From an uncultured Bryobacterales bacterium (lineage in GTDB: Bacteria; Acidobacteriota; Terriglobia; Bryobacterales; UBA6623), in NCBI GenBank assembly GCA_958295955.1, contig OY282420.1, positions 976,236 through 1,040,235 of the forward strand: 64,000 nt of DNA, given 5' to 3'. Every line of letters begins with the position of its first letter. The stretch's first letter is position 1. Made by a program: the position numbers and the translations under genes. Positions 56,307 through 64,000 of the stretch are shown one piece after another. The notes beneath the pieces were generated by a model that worked only from the letters and a program-made list of their open reading frames with translations, had not been told where the DNA came from and searched no databases.

Positions 56307-59300
56307 TCACTGTTGCCGACGGACGGTGAGGAACGGCCCTTGGGGAGTGGAGACGCCGTTGACGGTTGCCGTGACGGGGGCGTCGCTGTCGGGGAGATTG
56401 GGCGGTACGCGCACCGTGAATTGATAGAGGCCGGCGCAGCAGGGCGACGCGCCGGCGTAGAGCACGTCCTGCGCGGCAACGGCGATGCCGCCGAAGGTAA
56501 ACGCAACCGCGTCGTGGGGAAGTTTGACCGCGGCTCCCGGAATTTGACCCGTTGCCAACGGCGGCTGAGTGACGCCGAAGCCGGTTCCGAACAGGGTGAC
56601 GAACTCGCCCGGCTCGGCGGGCGTGAACTCTGCTCCAGGAAGCAGGCCGGGCGCGCCGACCAGGTCGGGACCGCCGCCGTGCAGCGCTACGAGCGGGTTG
56701 CGCCCGTCGAGGTTGCTCAGCACGTTGAAAAACGCCGGCGAGACGGCGGCGACCGTTGCGCTTGCCGCTGCGCTGCGCTGTTCGTTGGCCGTTCCGCAAC
56801 CGCGGATGACGGTCAACGCCGCCTCTCCCGGCGCCAGGTCGTGCGGAACTTGGGCGTTGATCTGAGTGGGCGCGACATAGAACAGCGGAGCACGCTTGCC
56901 GCCGATCTCCAGGCAGGTAGCGGCCAAGTTGGCGGCAACCCTGCCTGCGGGGTTCAGAGCGGGGCTCGGCGCGAGCGTTCCCGGCGGGGCGAAGTCTTGG
57001 CCGAAGACGGAAATGAGCGCGTTGGGCGAGATGCGGTTTACAAGCGGGGTTTCGGTGGCGAGCACGATGCCGTCTGCGGGGATCGAGGGAGCGTTCTCGG
57101 ACGACGGGCCAACGTTCGCGAAGACAACCGGGATCTCAATGCCTGTCGGCGCCATGCCGTCCGGCGAATCATCCTCTGCAACGCGCACAATCATCAATTC
57201 GCCCTTGTGCGTTTCAGGCGGCAGGCCGGCGCTGTTCACCGTGACGCTAATCTCGGTCGTTCCGGCTCCGCTGCGGGTCCATTCCTGCGGGGACGCCGCA
57301 AGCCAAGGCCGATTCGATTCGATCCGGTACCGCGCCGAGCCGCTTCCCGCATGAGTCAACCGGGTCGTCTGCGGCGCCGGGTTGTAACCGGAAGGCGAGA
57401 CGAACGTGAAGGCCCGCGGACTCGCTTGGATGATCACGTTGCCATAACGCTTGACTCTCGCTACGAGCGTGCCTTCGAGCGTCTGCGTCTGCCGACTGTT
57501 CGACTCCGCGGCTCGGACCAGAATGGTATAGGCGGCCGGCCACCGGTCGACCGGCGGACGGATCCTGACCCTCGCGACACCATCACGCAGGATGAGGTCC
57601 GCCGTCTCGTGAGACTTGACCCACCCCGGCCACAGGTCCTGACCGGCCACCCACAGGCCGGCTTCGGCGCCGGGTGTCGCCGTTTGCGTGCGAAACTCGA
57701 TCTCAAGCTCGCTTGCGTCGGCGGGCATCTGCACGTAGTACCGCTCGAAGTCCAACTCATGGAATTTCAGATCAGTCCCCTGCCACTGGAGAGAAACATG
57801 CGCGGGCACGCCGCTCTGTAGCTCCCTGGAGTCCAGAGCGAAGGCTGCCTCGGCGAGCTGACCGTCGTCCATCACTACCATGCTTGCGGGGTCTCGACCC
57901 GACACCGCTCCGTTCCAGCCAATGAACGTCGCGGGCGGTCTGCCCACGGCCAGCAGGCGCACTTCGGTCCCTTCGGGGTAGAACCCATCCGACGAGGACG
58001 GCACGGTGTCGACAGTGTTCCCGTGCCAGTCCTGCCACGCGCTGGTGTTGAGTCGGTACTGCGTGTCCAAAGTCAGCGTCAGCGCGCTGTCGGCGTCCTG
58101 CGGAACCTCTATGGTTTGGGTCATGTCTCCACCGTTGCTCCAGCTTCGGAAACGATGCCGGTACCCTCTCCCCCGGCTCTCGATGAGCCTCGGCGTTACG
58201 GTGGCGACCGAGAGATCGTCGGCGCGAAACGCGACGGGCGTCCGACCCGAATGCTGATGCGGACAGCACAGACTAACGTTCACGGTAACGGGGTCGACGT
58301 TCGAGTCGATCCGGAAGATCGGGCCGTCTACAAAAGACGCTTCGTAGGCCAGCCCGGGCCCTACCCGTGTGCGAGCTGGATTCGAGGCCTCGCCATGCAT
58401 GGAGACCCACCACCACGACCACCAGTGGTCCCCGGATACTGCCCATCTCAGGAACCTGACCGCACTGCCGGGGGTCGGCATCGCCGACACCTCGATGGGC
58501 GTGCGCAGCGTGTAGTAGCCGTCCGGACTCGTTGGAGTGATGGTCACGCTGCCGTCGTCGGGCGAGCATGTCGTCGCCCCGCGGCACGATACGTTGGCCG
58601 TAGTGGACACCTGATGCTGGGCGATGAAGTTCGCATAGTACAACGTCGTGTCGCGCGTCGCCGTGATCGTATGCGCGCGGGCGCCGTCGTCGCTCCAGCG
58701 CCCGAACAGAAACCGGCTTCCCGGCCGGAACTGCGGCGACGGCGCCTCCAGCGTGTGCGCGCTGCCCGGCTGCCAGGAAAAACTGGCCGGCGCGGTCATG
58801 CGCTCGCCATCCACGATGATCTCGAGGCCGCCTGGATTGGTCGCGATCACATGCCTTGACGGAATACGGCCGTACAGCCGCGCCACGGAGTCGATGTCCC
58901 CCGGCGACAACTCGGCCAAGGGTTCTCCTCCAAACGGCATGCCAGGTGGGATGGTCCCCATCAGGTAAGTCCGGGCGTGGTTCCGCCGCTTGCTGTGATC
59001 GAATTCCGGATAAGTCATGATGGACCGGTAGTCGTACGGCCCTATGTCCGGGCCCAGCCCGACGTTCGGGTGCCACGCCCCCCGAGCATAAGGTGTAGCC
59101 GCGATGTTCTCACTGAACACTCTCACATAGCGGTCGCGATCTCTTCGCTGCTGCTCGTGCTCCAAACCGATAGCGTGGCCAATTCCGTGGAGGAGGACCT
59201 CGTAATTGTTGCCGCCGGGTTCGATCTGTATTATCACGTTGCCTGGACTGTTTCCTGCACATAACCAAGTGCCGGACACCGATCCAGGGGCGAAGCGCAG

Positions 59301-59867
59301 GTAGTCCTCATGTTGTGACGTCCGCTCTACGAATCGGAGGACGGTCTTGGTATCCCACGCGCGAATCGCCCGCAAGATCTTCTCGCGTCCGGGCACGCCG
59401 TCGTCGATAACATACGGGATGATTCCATCCGGCCAGAGACACGGAGAACCGTCCTGACGGGAGCCGGCCGGCGCCAGTCCTCGTGTTCCCGGCAGGCCAT
59501 CCGCCAATGGCGACCGCTCCGTAGTCCACCGGGCGACCTCGTCGGCCGTTCCCAGGATCATGTCGCCGGCGTGGACGGCCATGCCGTCGACGACTTGGTA
59601 GTTCAATACCCGCCCCCGAAAAACCGTGATGCCGAATGCGCCCTCAGCCGGATGCGCAGCGGGGCGATGAGGCTGAATCTCTCCTCTCAGTTCCTGCGCT
59701 TTTTCGTCCTTTTCAGCCTGCTGTTGTTGGGCCTTGCGTGTCCTTTCAGTCTGTTGTTTCAGTTGCGTTGCAACCTTTTTAGCGTCTGCGCCATTGTCTT
59801 GCGCGGATGCCGGAGGGATCACCATCAACGCGGAAAGCACGAAAGCGAGAGCAGGAATGTGAAACAT
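56307..59867 (-). CDS. Exported astacin-like protein with Glu-to-Gly at the catalytic site, InlB-like, BACON and TIGR03437-type domains
   Basis: 1186 residues. Signal peptide (about 1-22) and a Gln/Lys-rich coiled-coil-like stretch (about 27-62) precede an M12A astacin-like domain (about 140-350). Its zinc motif reads LLHGIGHAIGLEHEQ: His227, His231 and His237 remain, but position 228, the catalytic Glu of HExxH, is Gly (codon GGA at 59184-59186 on the minus strand). The Met-turn YDYRSIMTY (Met284, Tyr286) is intact. Next come WxxDG-type InlB-like repeats, a BACON-like domain (SNRPWLAASP) and a C-terminal domain of the kind known as TIGR03437 (SVFGQDFAPPGT, PTQINAQVPHDL, VTLFGTGFGV). Predicted secreted, probably non-proteolytic unless a reading error. 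Confidence 0.85.
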   Translation of the reverse strand: MFHIPALAFVLSALMVIPPASAQDNGADAKKVATQLKQQTERTRKAQQQQAEKDEKAQELRGEIQPHRPAAHPAEGAFGITVFRGRVLNYQVVDGMAVHAGDMILGTADEVARWTTERSPLADGLPGTRGLAPAGSRQDGSPCLWPDGIIPYVIDDGVPGREKILRAIRAWDTKTVLRFVERTSQHEDYLRFAPGSVSGTWLCAGNSPGNVIIQIEPGGNNYEVLLHGIGHAIGLEHEQQRRDRDRYVRVFSENIAATPYARGAWHPNVGLGPDIGPYDYRSIMTYPEFDHSKRRNHARTYLMGTIPPGMPFGGEPLAELSPGDIDSVARLYGRIPSRHVIATNPGGLEIIVDGERMTAPASFSWQPGSAHTLEAPSPQFRPGSRFLFGRWSDDGARAHTITATRDTTLYYANFIAQHQVSTTANVSCRGATTCSPDDGSVTITPTSPDGYYTLRTPIEVSAMPTPGSAVRFLRWAVSGDHWWSWWWVSMHGEASNPARTRVGPGLAYEASFVDGPIFRIDSNVDPVTVNVSLCCPHQHSGRTPVAFRADDLSVATVTPRLIESRGRGYRHRFRSWSNGGDMTQTIEVPQDADSALTLTLDTQYRLNTSAWQDWHGNTVDTVPSSSDGFYPEGTEVRLLAVGRPPATFIGWNGAVSGRDPASMVVMDDGQLAEAAFALDSRELQSGVPAHVSLQWQGTDLKFHELDFERYYVQMPADASELEIEFRTQTATPGAEAGLWVAGQDLWPGWVKSHETADLILRDGVARVRIRPPVDRWPAAYTILVRAAESNSRQTQTLEGTLVARVKRYGNVIIQASPRAFTFVSPSGYNPAPQTTRLTHAGSGSARYRIESNRPWLAASPQEWTRSGAGTTEISVTVNSAGLPPETHKGELMIVRVAEDDSPDGMAPTGIEIPVVFANVGPSSENAPSIPADGIVLATETPLVNRISPNALISVFGQDFAPPGTLAPSPALNPAGRVAANLAATCLEIGGKRAPLFYVAPTQINAQVPHDLAPGEAALTVIRGCGTANEQRSAAASATVAAVSPAFFNVLSNLDGRNPLVALHGGGPDLVGAPGLLPGAEFTPAEPGEFVTLFGTGFGVTQPPLATGQIPGAAVKLPHDAVAFTFGGIAVAAQDVLYAGASPCCAGLYQFTVRVPPNLPDSDAPVTATVNGVSTPQGPFLTVRRQQ

Positions 59868-60129
59868 TATTGTGCCTTTGCTTTCAGCAAGCCGATCTAT
59901 TGCTATTCGTGCGGCTCATAGGAGGCGGATATCAAGACGCCTTTCCCTTGACGATGCAAAAAATAATCGAAGCGGTTTTGAGGCGCACTTAGCATTACCG
60001 GCGTAGGTTGCGACCGCTCGATAGAAGATCGCAACGACATCGTAACACCGCCCACGCATCTAGCGTTCGGCGTTGGTGGCCAAAGCGAACCACGGCCCAA
60101 GATGGTCGCTGTGCCGCCTCGAATGTACC

Positions 60130-60148
60130 CAAAAGGGGGTAGCCCCCC
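60130..60148 (-). terminator. Intrinsic terminator after pntB
   Basis: On the minus strand GGGGG-GGCTA-CCCCC is followed directly by TTTT, a few nt after the pntB stop. The 60-150 nt between this and the astacin gene carry no other feature I can support. Confidence 0.6.
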
Positions 60149-60152
60149 CAAA

Positions 60153-61541
60153 TTACAACTCCTTGATCGCGGCGGTGAGCTCGCGCACCGCTTGCTTGCC
60201 GTCGCCGAACAGCATCAGCGAGTTGTCGTTGGCGAAGAGTCGGTTGGGGATTCCGGCGAAACCCGGGCTGAGGCTGCGCTTGATGACGATCACCGTGCGC
60301 GCCTTGTCCACTTCGAGGATGGGCATGCCATAGATCGGGCTGCTCTTGTCGTCGCGCGCCGCCGGGTTGACCACGTCGTTCGCCCCGATCACGACCGCAA
60401 CGTCCGTTTCGCCGAACGCGGGGTTCATCTCATCGATGTCGTAGAGGCGGTCGTAGGGCACGTCGGCCTCGGCCAGAAGGACGTTCATGTGTCCCGGCAT
60501 GCGGCCGGCGACGGGGTGGATGGCGTAACGCACTTCGACGCCGCGGGATTCGAGCAGGTTGGCGAAGTCGCGCACCGTGTGCTGCGCCTGCGCCACGGCC
60601 ATGCCGTATCCGGGAACGATCGTCGCCACGCGCGCCGTATCGAAGAGCAAGGCGGCCTCCTCGGGACTCGTGCTCTTGACGCGCCCCGCGTAGATGTCGT
60701 CGGCGCAAGCCGCGCCCGCCGCGGCTTCGGCAAGATCGCCGCTCAAAACGTCCCACAGGGAACGGTTCATGGCCTTGCACATGATGCGGGTCAGGATGAG
60801 CCCCGACGCGCCGACCAGAGAGCCGGCGATGATCAGCACGTTGTTGCCGAAGACGAAGCCCGTCGCCGCGGCCGCCAAGCCGGAGCAGGAGTTCAACAGC
60901 GCAATGACCACGGGCATGTCGGCGCCGCCGACGGCGACCGCGAACAGGAAACCGTAAACGAGCGCGGCGACGGTCGCCCCCCAAAAGAAAGGCATCCGCT
61001 CGGGGTCCGCGGCGAAAAGCCCGCCGAGCACGACGGCGGCCACCGCCGAGCCGGAACTGAGCAGGCGAAAGAATCCGCCGCGCGGCTGCCAATACATCAC
61101 GCCCTGCAGCTTGGCCCAGGCGACCAGGCTGCCGGTCAGCGTGGCCGCGCCGATCAGCACCGACAGCGCGCTCGAAATATGAAGCTGGACGGCGGGAACG
61201 TCGGACACGGCGTCGGCAGTCAGCACGGCCGAGGCCGCGACCAGAGCCGATGCTCCCCCGCCGAACCCGTTGAAAGCCGCGACCAACTGGGGCATCGCGG
61301 TCATTTGCACGCGCACGGCCCAGACGGCGCCGATCAGCGAGCCGAGCGCAACGCCCCAAGCGATCAACTCGTAGCTGAGGATGCGGCTGTCGGCCAGCGT
61401 CGCCAAAACCGCAACGAACATGCCCAGCGCGCCGAGCAGGTTGCCGCGCACGGCGGTGCGGGGCGAGGCCAGCCCCCTCAACCCCAGGATGAAAAGCGCC
61501 GCTGCGGCAAGATAAGCGGCGTTGATCGCGTTGGCTTGCAT
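60153..61541 (-). CDS. pntB: NAD(P) transhydrogenase beta subunit
   Basis: 462 residues: membrane helices in the N-half (domain II) and the NADP-binding domain III near the C-terminus with VPGYGMAVAQAQHTV. The proton-translocating transhydrogenase couples hydride transfer between NADH and NADP to the proton gradient. Length matches PntB. It is last in the pntA1-pntA2-pntB operon. Confidence 0.95.
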   Translation of the reverse strand: MQANAINAAYLAAAALFILGLRGLASPRTAVRGNLLGALGMFVAVLATLADSRILSYELIAWGVALGSLIGAVWAVRVQMTAMPQLVAAFNGFGGGASALVAASAVLTADAVSDVPAVQLHISSALSVLIGAATLTGSLVAWAKLQGVMYWQPRGGFFRLLSSGSAVAAVVLGGLFAADPERMPFFWGATVAALVYGFLFAVAVGGADMPVVIALLNSCSGLAAAATGFVFGNNVLIIAGSLVGASGLILTRIMCKAMNRSLWDVLSGDLAEAAAGAACADDIYAGRVKSTSPEEAALLFDTARVATIVPGYGMAVAQAQHTVRDFANLLESRGVEVRYAIHPVAGRMPGHMNVLLAEADVPYDRLYDIDEMNPAFGETDVAVVIGANDVVNPAARDDKSSPIYGMPILEVDKARTVIVIKRSLSPGFAGIPNRLFANDNSLMLFGDGKQAVRELTAAIKEL

Positions 61542-61550
61542 CGTCGGGCG

Positions 61551-61832
61551 CTACTTCTTCCTCTTGAACATCGCCAACATGCGGCTGGTCACGAGAAATC
61601 CGCCGACCACGTTGACCGTTGCGAGCGTCACGGCGCCGAACGCCAGGTATTGCGCCCAATCCTGCGCCCCCGATCCGGCAGCGACCAGCGCGCCGACGAT
61701 GGTGATGCCCGAGATCGCATTCGACCCCGACATCAAGGGCGTGTGCAGAGTCGCCGGAATCTTGGTGATGATCTCGAAGCCTACGAAGACCGCGAGGACG
61801 AATACCGTAATCGCAACGATGAAGGTTTCCAT
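61551..61832 (-). CDS. pntA2: NAD(P) transhydrogenase alpha subunit 2 (membrane part)
   Basis: 93 residues with three hydrophobic helices, corresponding to the C-terminal membrane part of the E. coli PntA split off as a separate protein, as in Rhodospirillum-type enzymes. LHTPLMSGSNAISGITIVGAL is the conserved core. It lies 5 nt after pntA1 and 9 nt before pntB, clearly one operon. Confidence 0.92.
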   Translation of the reverse strand: METFIVAITVFVLAVFVGFEIITKIPATLHTPLMSGSNAISGITIVGALVAAGSGAQDWAQYLAFGAVTLATVNVVGGFLVTSRMLAMFKRKK

Positions 61833-61837
61833 GACAG

Positions 61838-62989
61838 TCAGGCTTCCTGAGTCCGCGGCGCGGCGAGCAACTCGGCAACGCGCTCATGCACGACTTCGCC
61901 GCCGCGGGCGACCAGCGCCCCGCGAACGATTTCGTCTTCCATATCCAGATGGAGGGCGCCGTCTCGAATCAGGATATCGACGAAGTTGGCCACGTTCCTG
62001 GAATACATCTGGCTGGCGTGCGCGGGAACGCCGGCGGGAACGTTCACCGGCCCCAGAATCGTCACGCCGTTGCGCCGCACGACTTCTCCGGCGACGGCGC
62101 CGGCGCAGTTGCCGCCGCGCTCGGCGGCAAGGTCGACGATGACCGTGCCGGGCCGGAGTCCGGCCATCATCTCCGCTGTAATCAACAACGGGGCTTTTTT
62201 GCCGGGCACCGCGGCCGTGGTGATAATCAGGTCCACGCCCGCGAGATGCCGCCCTAAAGCCTCCCGCTGCTTGCGGTAGAACTCTTGCGACTGGGCGGCG
62301 GCGTAGCCTCCCTGCCCTTCCGTTTTTTCGATGTCGATGTCCAACTCGACGAATTTCGCTCCCAGGCTTTCAACCTGTTCCTTGACCGCGGAACGGACAT
62401 CGTAGCCTTCGACCACCGCGCCCAGGCGGCGGGCGGTGGCGATCGCCTGCAAGCCGGCCACGCCCGCTCCGAGCACGAAGACCTTGGCCGGAGTGATCGT
62501 CCCGGCGGCGGTCATCATCATGGGGAACATTCGCGGCGCGCAGTCGGCCGCGGCGAGAACGGCCTTGTAGCCAGCGATCGAGGCCATCGAGCTGAGCGCG
62601 TCCATGCCCTGCGCGCGGGTGATGCGCGGCACGAGCTCCATGGCGAGCAGCGCGACGCCTTTGGCGCCGAGACGGCTCATGCGCTCGGGTTCGTCCAACG
62701 GGTCGAGGAAGCCGAGCACCGCCGCTCCGGGCCTGAGCCGGCCGGCCTCGCTGTCGCCGATTCCGCGCACCGTCAGCAACAGGTCCGCCGCCGCAAGGAG
62801 CCGCTCGCGGTCGGCCTCGACCGTTGCGCCGACGGCTTCGTAGTCGGCGTCGGCATGAAGCGCTTCGGCGCCGGCGCCCGCTTCGACGCGGACGTCGACG
62901 CCCTTCGCCTTCAGGGCGGCCGCGTCCTTGGGAATGAGCGCCACGCGGCGCTCGCCCGGAAGCGATTCCTTGAGAACGGCTGCAATCAT
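61838..62989 (-). CDS. pntA1: NAD(P) transhydrogenase alpha subunit 1 (NAD-binding)
   Basis: 383 residues, domain I. VLKESLPGERRVALIP is the shared alanine dehydrogenase/PntA signature; VFVLGAGVAGLQAIATARRLGA binds NAD; the Q-loop-containing VDLIITTAAVPGKKAP is present. First gene of the operon. Divergent from a Gfo/Idh/MocA gene. Confidence 0.95.
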   Translation of the reverse strand: MIAAVLKESLPGERRVALIPKDAAALKAKGVDVRVEAGAGAEALHADADYEAVGATVEADRERLLAAADLLLTVRGIGDSEAGRLRPGAAVLGFLDPLDEPERMSRLGAKGVALLAMELVPRITRAQGMDALSSMASIAGYKAVLAAADCAPRMFPMMMTAAGTITPAKVFVLGAGVAGLQAIATARRLGAVVEGYDVRSAVKEQVESLGAKFVELDIDIEKTEGQGGYAAAQSQEFYRKQREALGRHLAGVDLIITTAAVPGKKAPLLITAEMMAGLRPGTVIVDLAAERGGNCAGAVAGEVVRRNGVTILGPVNVPAGVPAHASQMYSRNVANFVDILIRDGALHLDMEDEIVRGALVARGGEVVHERVAELLAAPRTQEA

Positions 62990-63143
62990 GCTGCTACTTG
63001 GGAAAAGAGAGGCGGGCGGGACTTACAAACTTCAATTGTGACAAATTCCGAAAAGGATTGCCGCCGGCGGCAGATAGCGGGACTTGACGATGCGCCGAGC
63101 GGCCTAGTAGCCTACGGAATCGAAAGGGGTTGGCAACATCCGC

Positions 63144-64000
63144 ATGAGCAAAGAACTGCGCGTCGGCATGATCGGTTACGGCTTTATGGGGCGGGCGCAC
63201 TCGAATGCGTACAAGCGCCTCAACGATTTTTTTCCGGTCGAGCATCGGCCGGCGCTCAAGGCGGTCGCCGCCCGCGACGCAACGAAGGCGCAGGCGTTCG
63301 CCCGAAACTGGGGCTACGAACGCGTCGAGACCGACTGGAAGAAAGTCGTCCGCGCCGACGACATCGACTTGATCGATGTCTGCGCGCCCAACCACATGCA
63401 CAAAGACATCGTGCTGGAGGCGGCCAAGGCCGGCAAGATGGTCTGCTGCGAAAAGCCTCTGGCGATGAACGTCGACGAGGCGCAGGAAATGGTCGAAGCG
63501 GTGGAAAAGGCCGGCGTGCCGAACATGGTCTGGTACAACTACCGGCGCGTTCCGGCGATCGCCCTGGCCAAGCAGATCGTTGACGAAAAGCGCATCGGCA
63601 AGCCCTTTCACTACCGCGCGACCTATCTGCAGGATTGGACGATCGCGGAGGACGTGCCGCAGGGCGGCGCGGCGACCTGGCGCCTCGATATCGACGTGGC
63701 CGGATCGGGCGTGACCGGCGATTTGCTGGCGCATTCGATCGATTCCGCGATGTGGCTCAACGGCCCGATCTCCCGCGTCGTCGCGCGAACGGAAACGTTT
63801 GTCAAGCAACGCAAGCACGCGGTCACCGGCAAGCTGCAGGACGTGGGCATCGACGACGCCTGCATGTTCCTGGCGGAGTTCGCCAACGGCTCGATGGGCA
63901 CGTTCGAATCGACGCGCTACGCCCGCGGCCGCAAGAACTTCAATACGCTGGAGCTCAACGGCGCGGACGGCTCGGTTTACTTCGACCTGGAAGACCCCGA
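63144..64000 (+). CDS. Gfo/Idh/MocA oxidoreductase (cut by window edge)
   Basis: 285 full codons visible. Rossmann motif [16 protein letters not shown] and family signature [13 protein letters not shown], then the active-site segment [13 protein letters not shown] with Asp/His in the usual position. No signal peptide, unlike the Tat-exported relative at 50-51.6 kb. Probably a sugar or inositol dehydrogenase. The C-terminus lies beyond the window. Confidence 0.9.
   Translation, partial: MSKELRVGMIGYGFMGRAHSNAYKRLNDFFPVEHRPALKAVAARDATKAQAFARNWGYERVETDWKKVVRADDIDLIDVCAPNHMHKDIVLEAAKAGKMVCCEKPLAMNVDEAQEMVEAVEKAGVPNMVWYNYRRVPAIALAKQIVDEKRIGKPFHYRATYLQDWTIAEDVPQGGAATWRLDIDVAGSGVTGDLLAHSIDSAMWLNGPISRVVARTETFVKQRKHAVTGKLQDVGIDDACMFLAEFANGSMGTFESTRYARGRKNFNTLELNGADGSVYFDLEDP

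Noticed and set aside
59868..60129. Possible small genes between the astacin gene and pntB terminator
   Set aside because: No frame with a start, SD and sensible codon use; treated as upstream region.

Overview
The window is a piece of a high-GC Gram-negative chromosome, most likely an Acidobacteriota member close to Solibacter/Bryobacter. The 16S gene reads like Acidobacteriota. There are two very large Oar-like TonB-dependent receptors with N-terminal carboxypeptidase-regulatory domains. A secreted protein ends in the domain known as TIGR03437, which is typical of Solibacter-like genomes. LpxC and a WaaF-type heptosyltransferase indicate an LPS outer membrane. Family assignments come from motif reading only; no database search was run.

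Layout. 1-10.6 kb: 5'-complete but window-truncated gatB, a zinc-ribbon membrane protein, a fatty-acid beta-oxidation multienzyme, then a minus-strand run of exported or catabolic enzymes (sulfatase, DapA-like lyase, GH2 glycosidase, B3-type metallo-beta-lactamase-fold protein). 10.6-16.5 kb: a complete minus-strand rRNA operon (16S-tRNA-Ala-tRNA-Ile-23S-5S) with boxA elements, a 23S processing stem and a terminator. 16.5-20.3 kb: nth, then a three-gene set of exported proteins (DUF6152-like, double-VOC fusion, stand-alone version of the fusion's C-terminal domain). 20.3-32.8 kb: sulfatase, two tandem TonB-receptor paralogues, a di-haem peroxidase, a TauE/SafE exporter and another sulfatase. 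32.8-48.9 kb: housekeeping and metabolic genes (truB, waaF, thrC, serine biosynthesis pair) mixed with exported proteins (lytic transglycosylase, DUF1552, PAP2, fourth sulfatase, amidohydrolase, Rieske protein, YVTN propeller, YpdA-like reductase). 48.9-64 kb: FG-GAP propeller, Gfo/Idh/MocA oxidoreductases, RraA-like protein, lpxC, a HEAT/barrel membrane protein, rhomboid, VOC protein, a 1186-residue astacin-like protein whose catalytic Glu is replaced by Gly, and the three-subunit transhydrogenase operon pntA1-pntA2-pntB.

Together the genes suggest a heterotroph that imports and dismantles complex, partly sulfated organic matter: four exported sulfatases, a GH2 enzyme, TonB receptors, oxidoreductases for sugar derivatives and a possible sulfite exporter. 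The observations I would look at first are the inactivated-looking astacin protein and its unusual architecture, the exported double-VOC fusion cluster, the mosaic tandem receptors with their tandem upstream repeats, and the HEAT/barrel membrane protein next to lpxC. I see no CRISPR array, prophage, intact insertion sequence or defence system.
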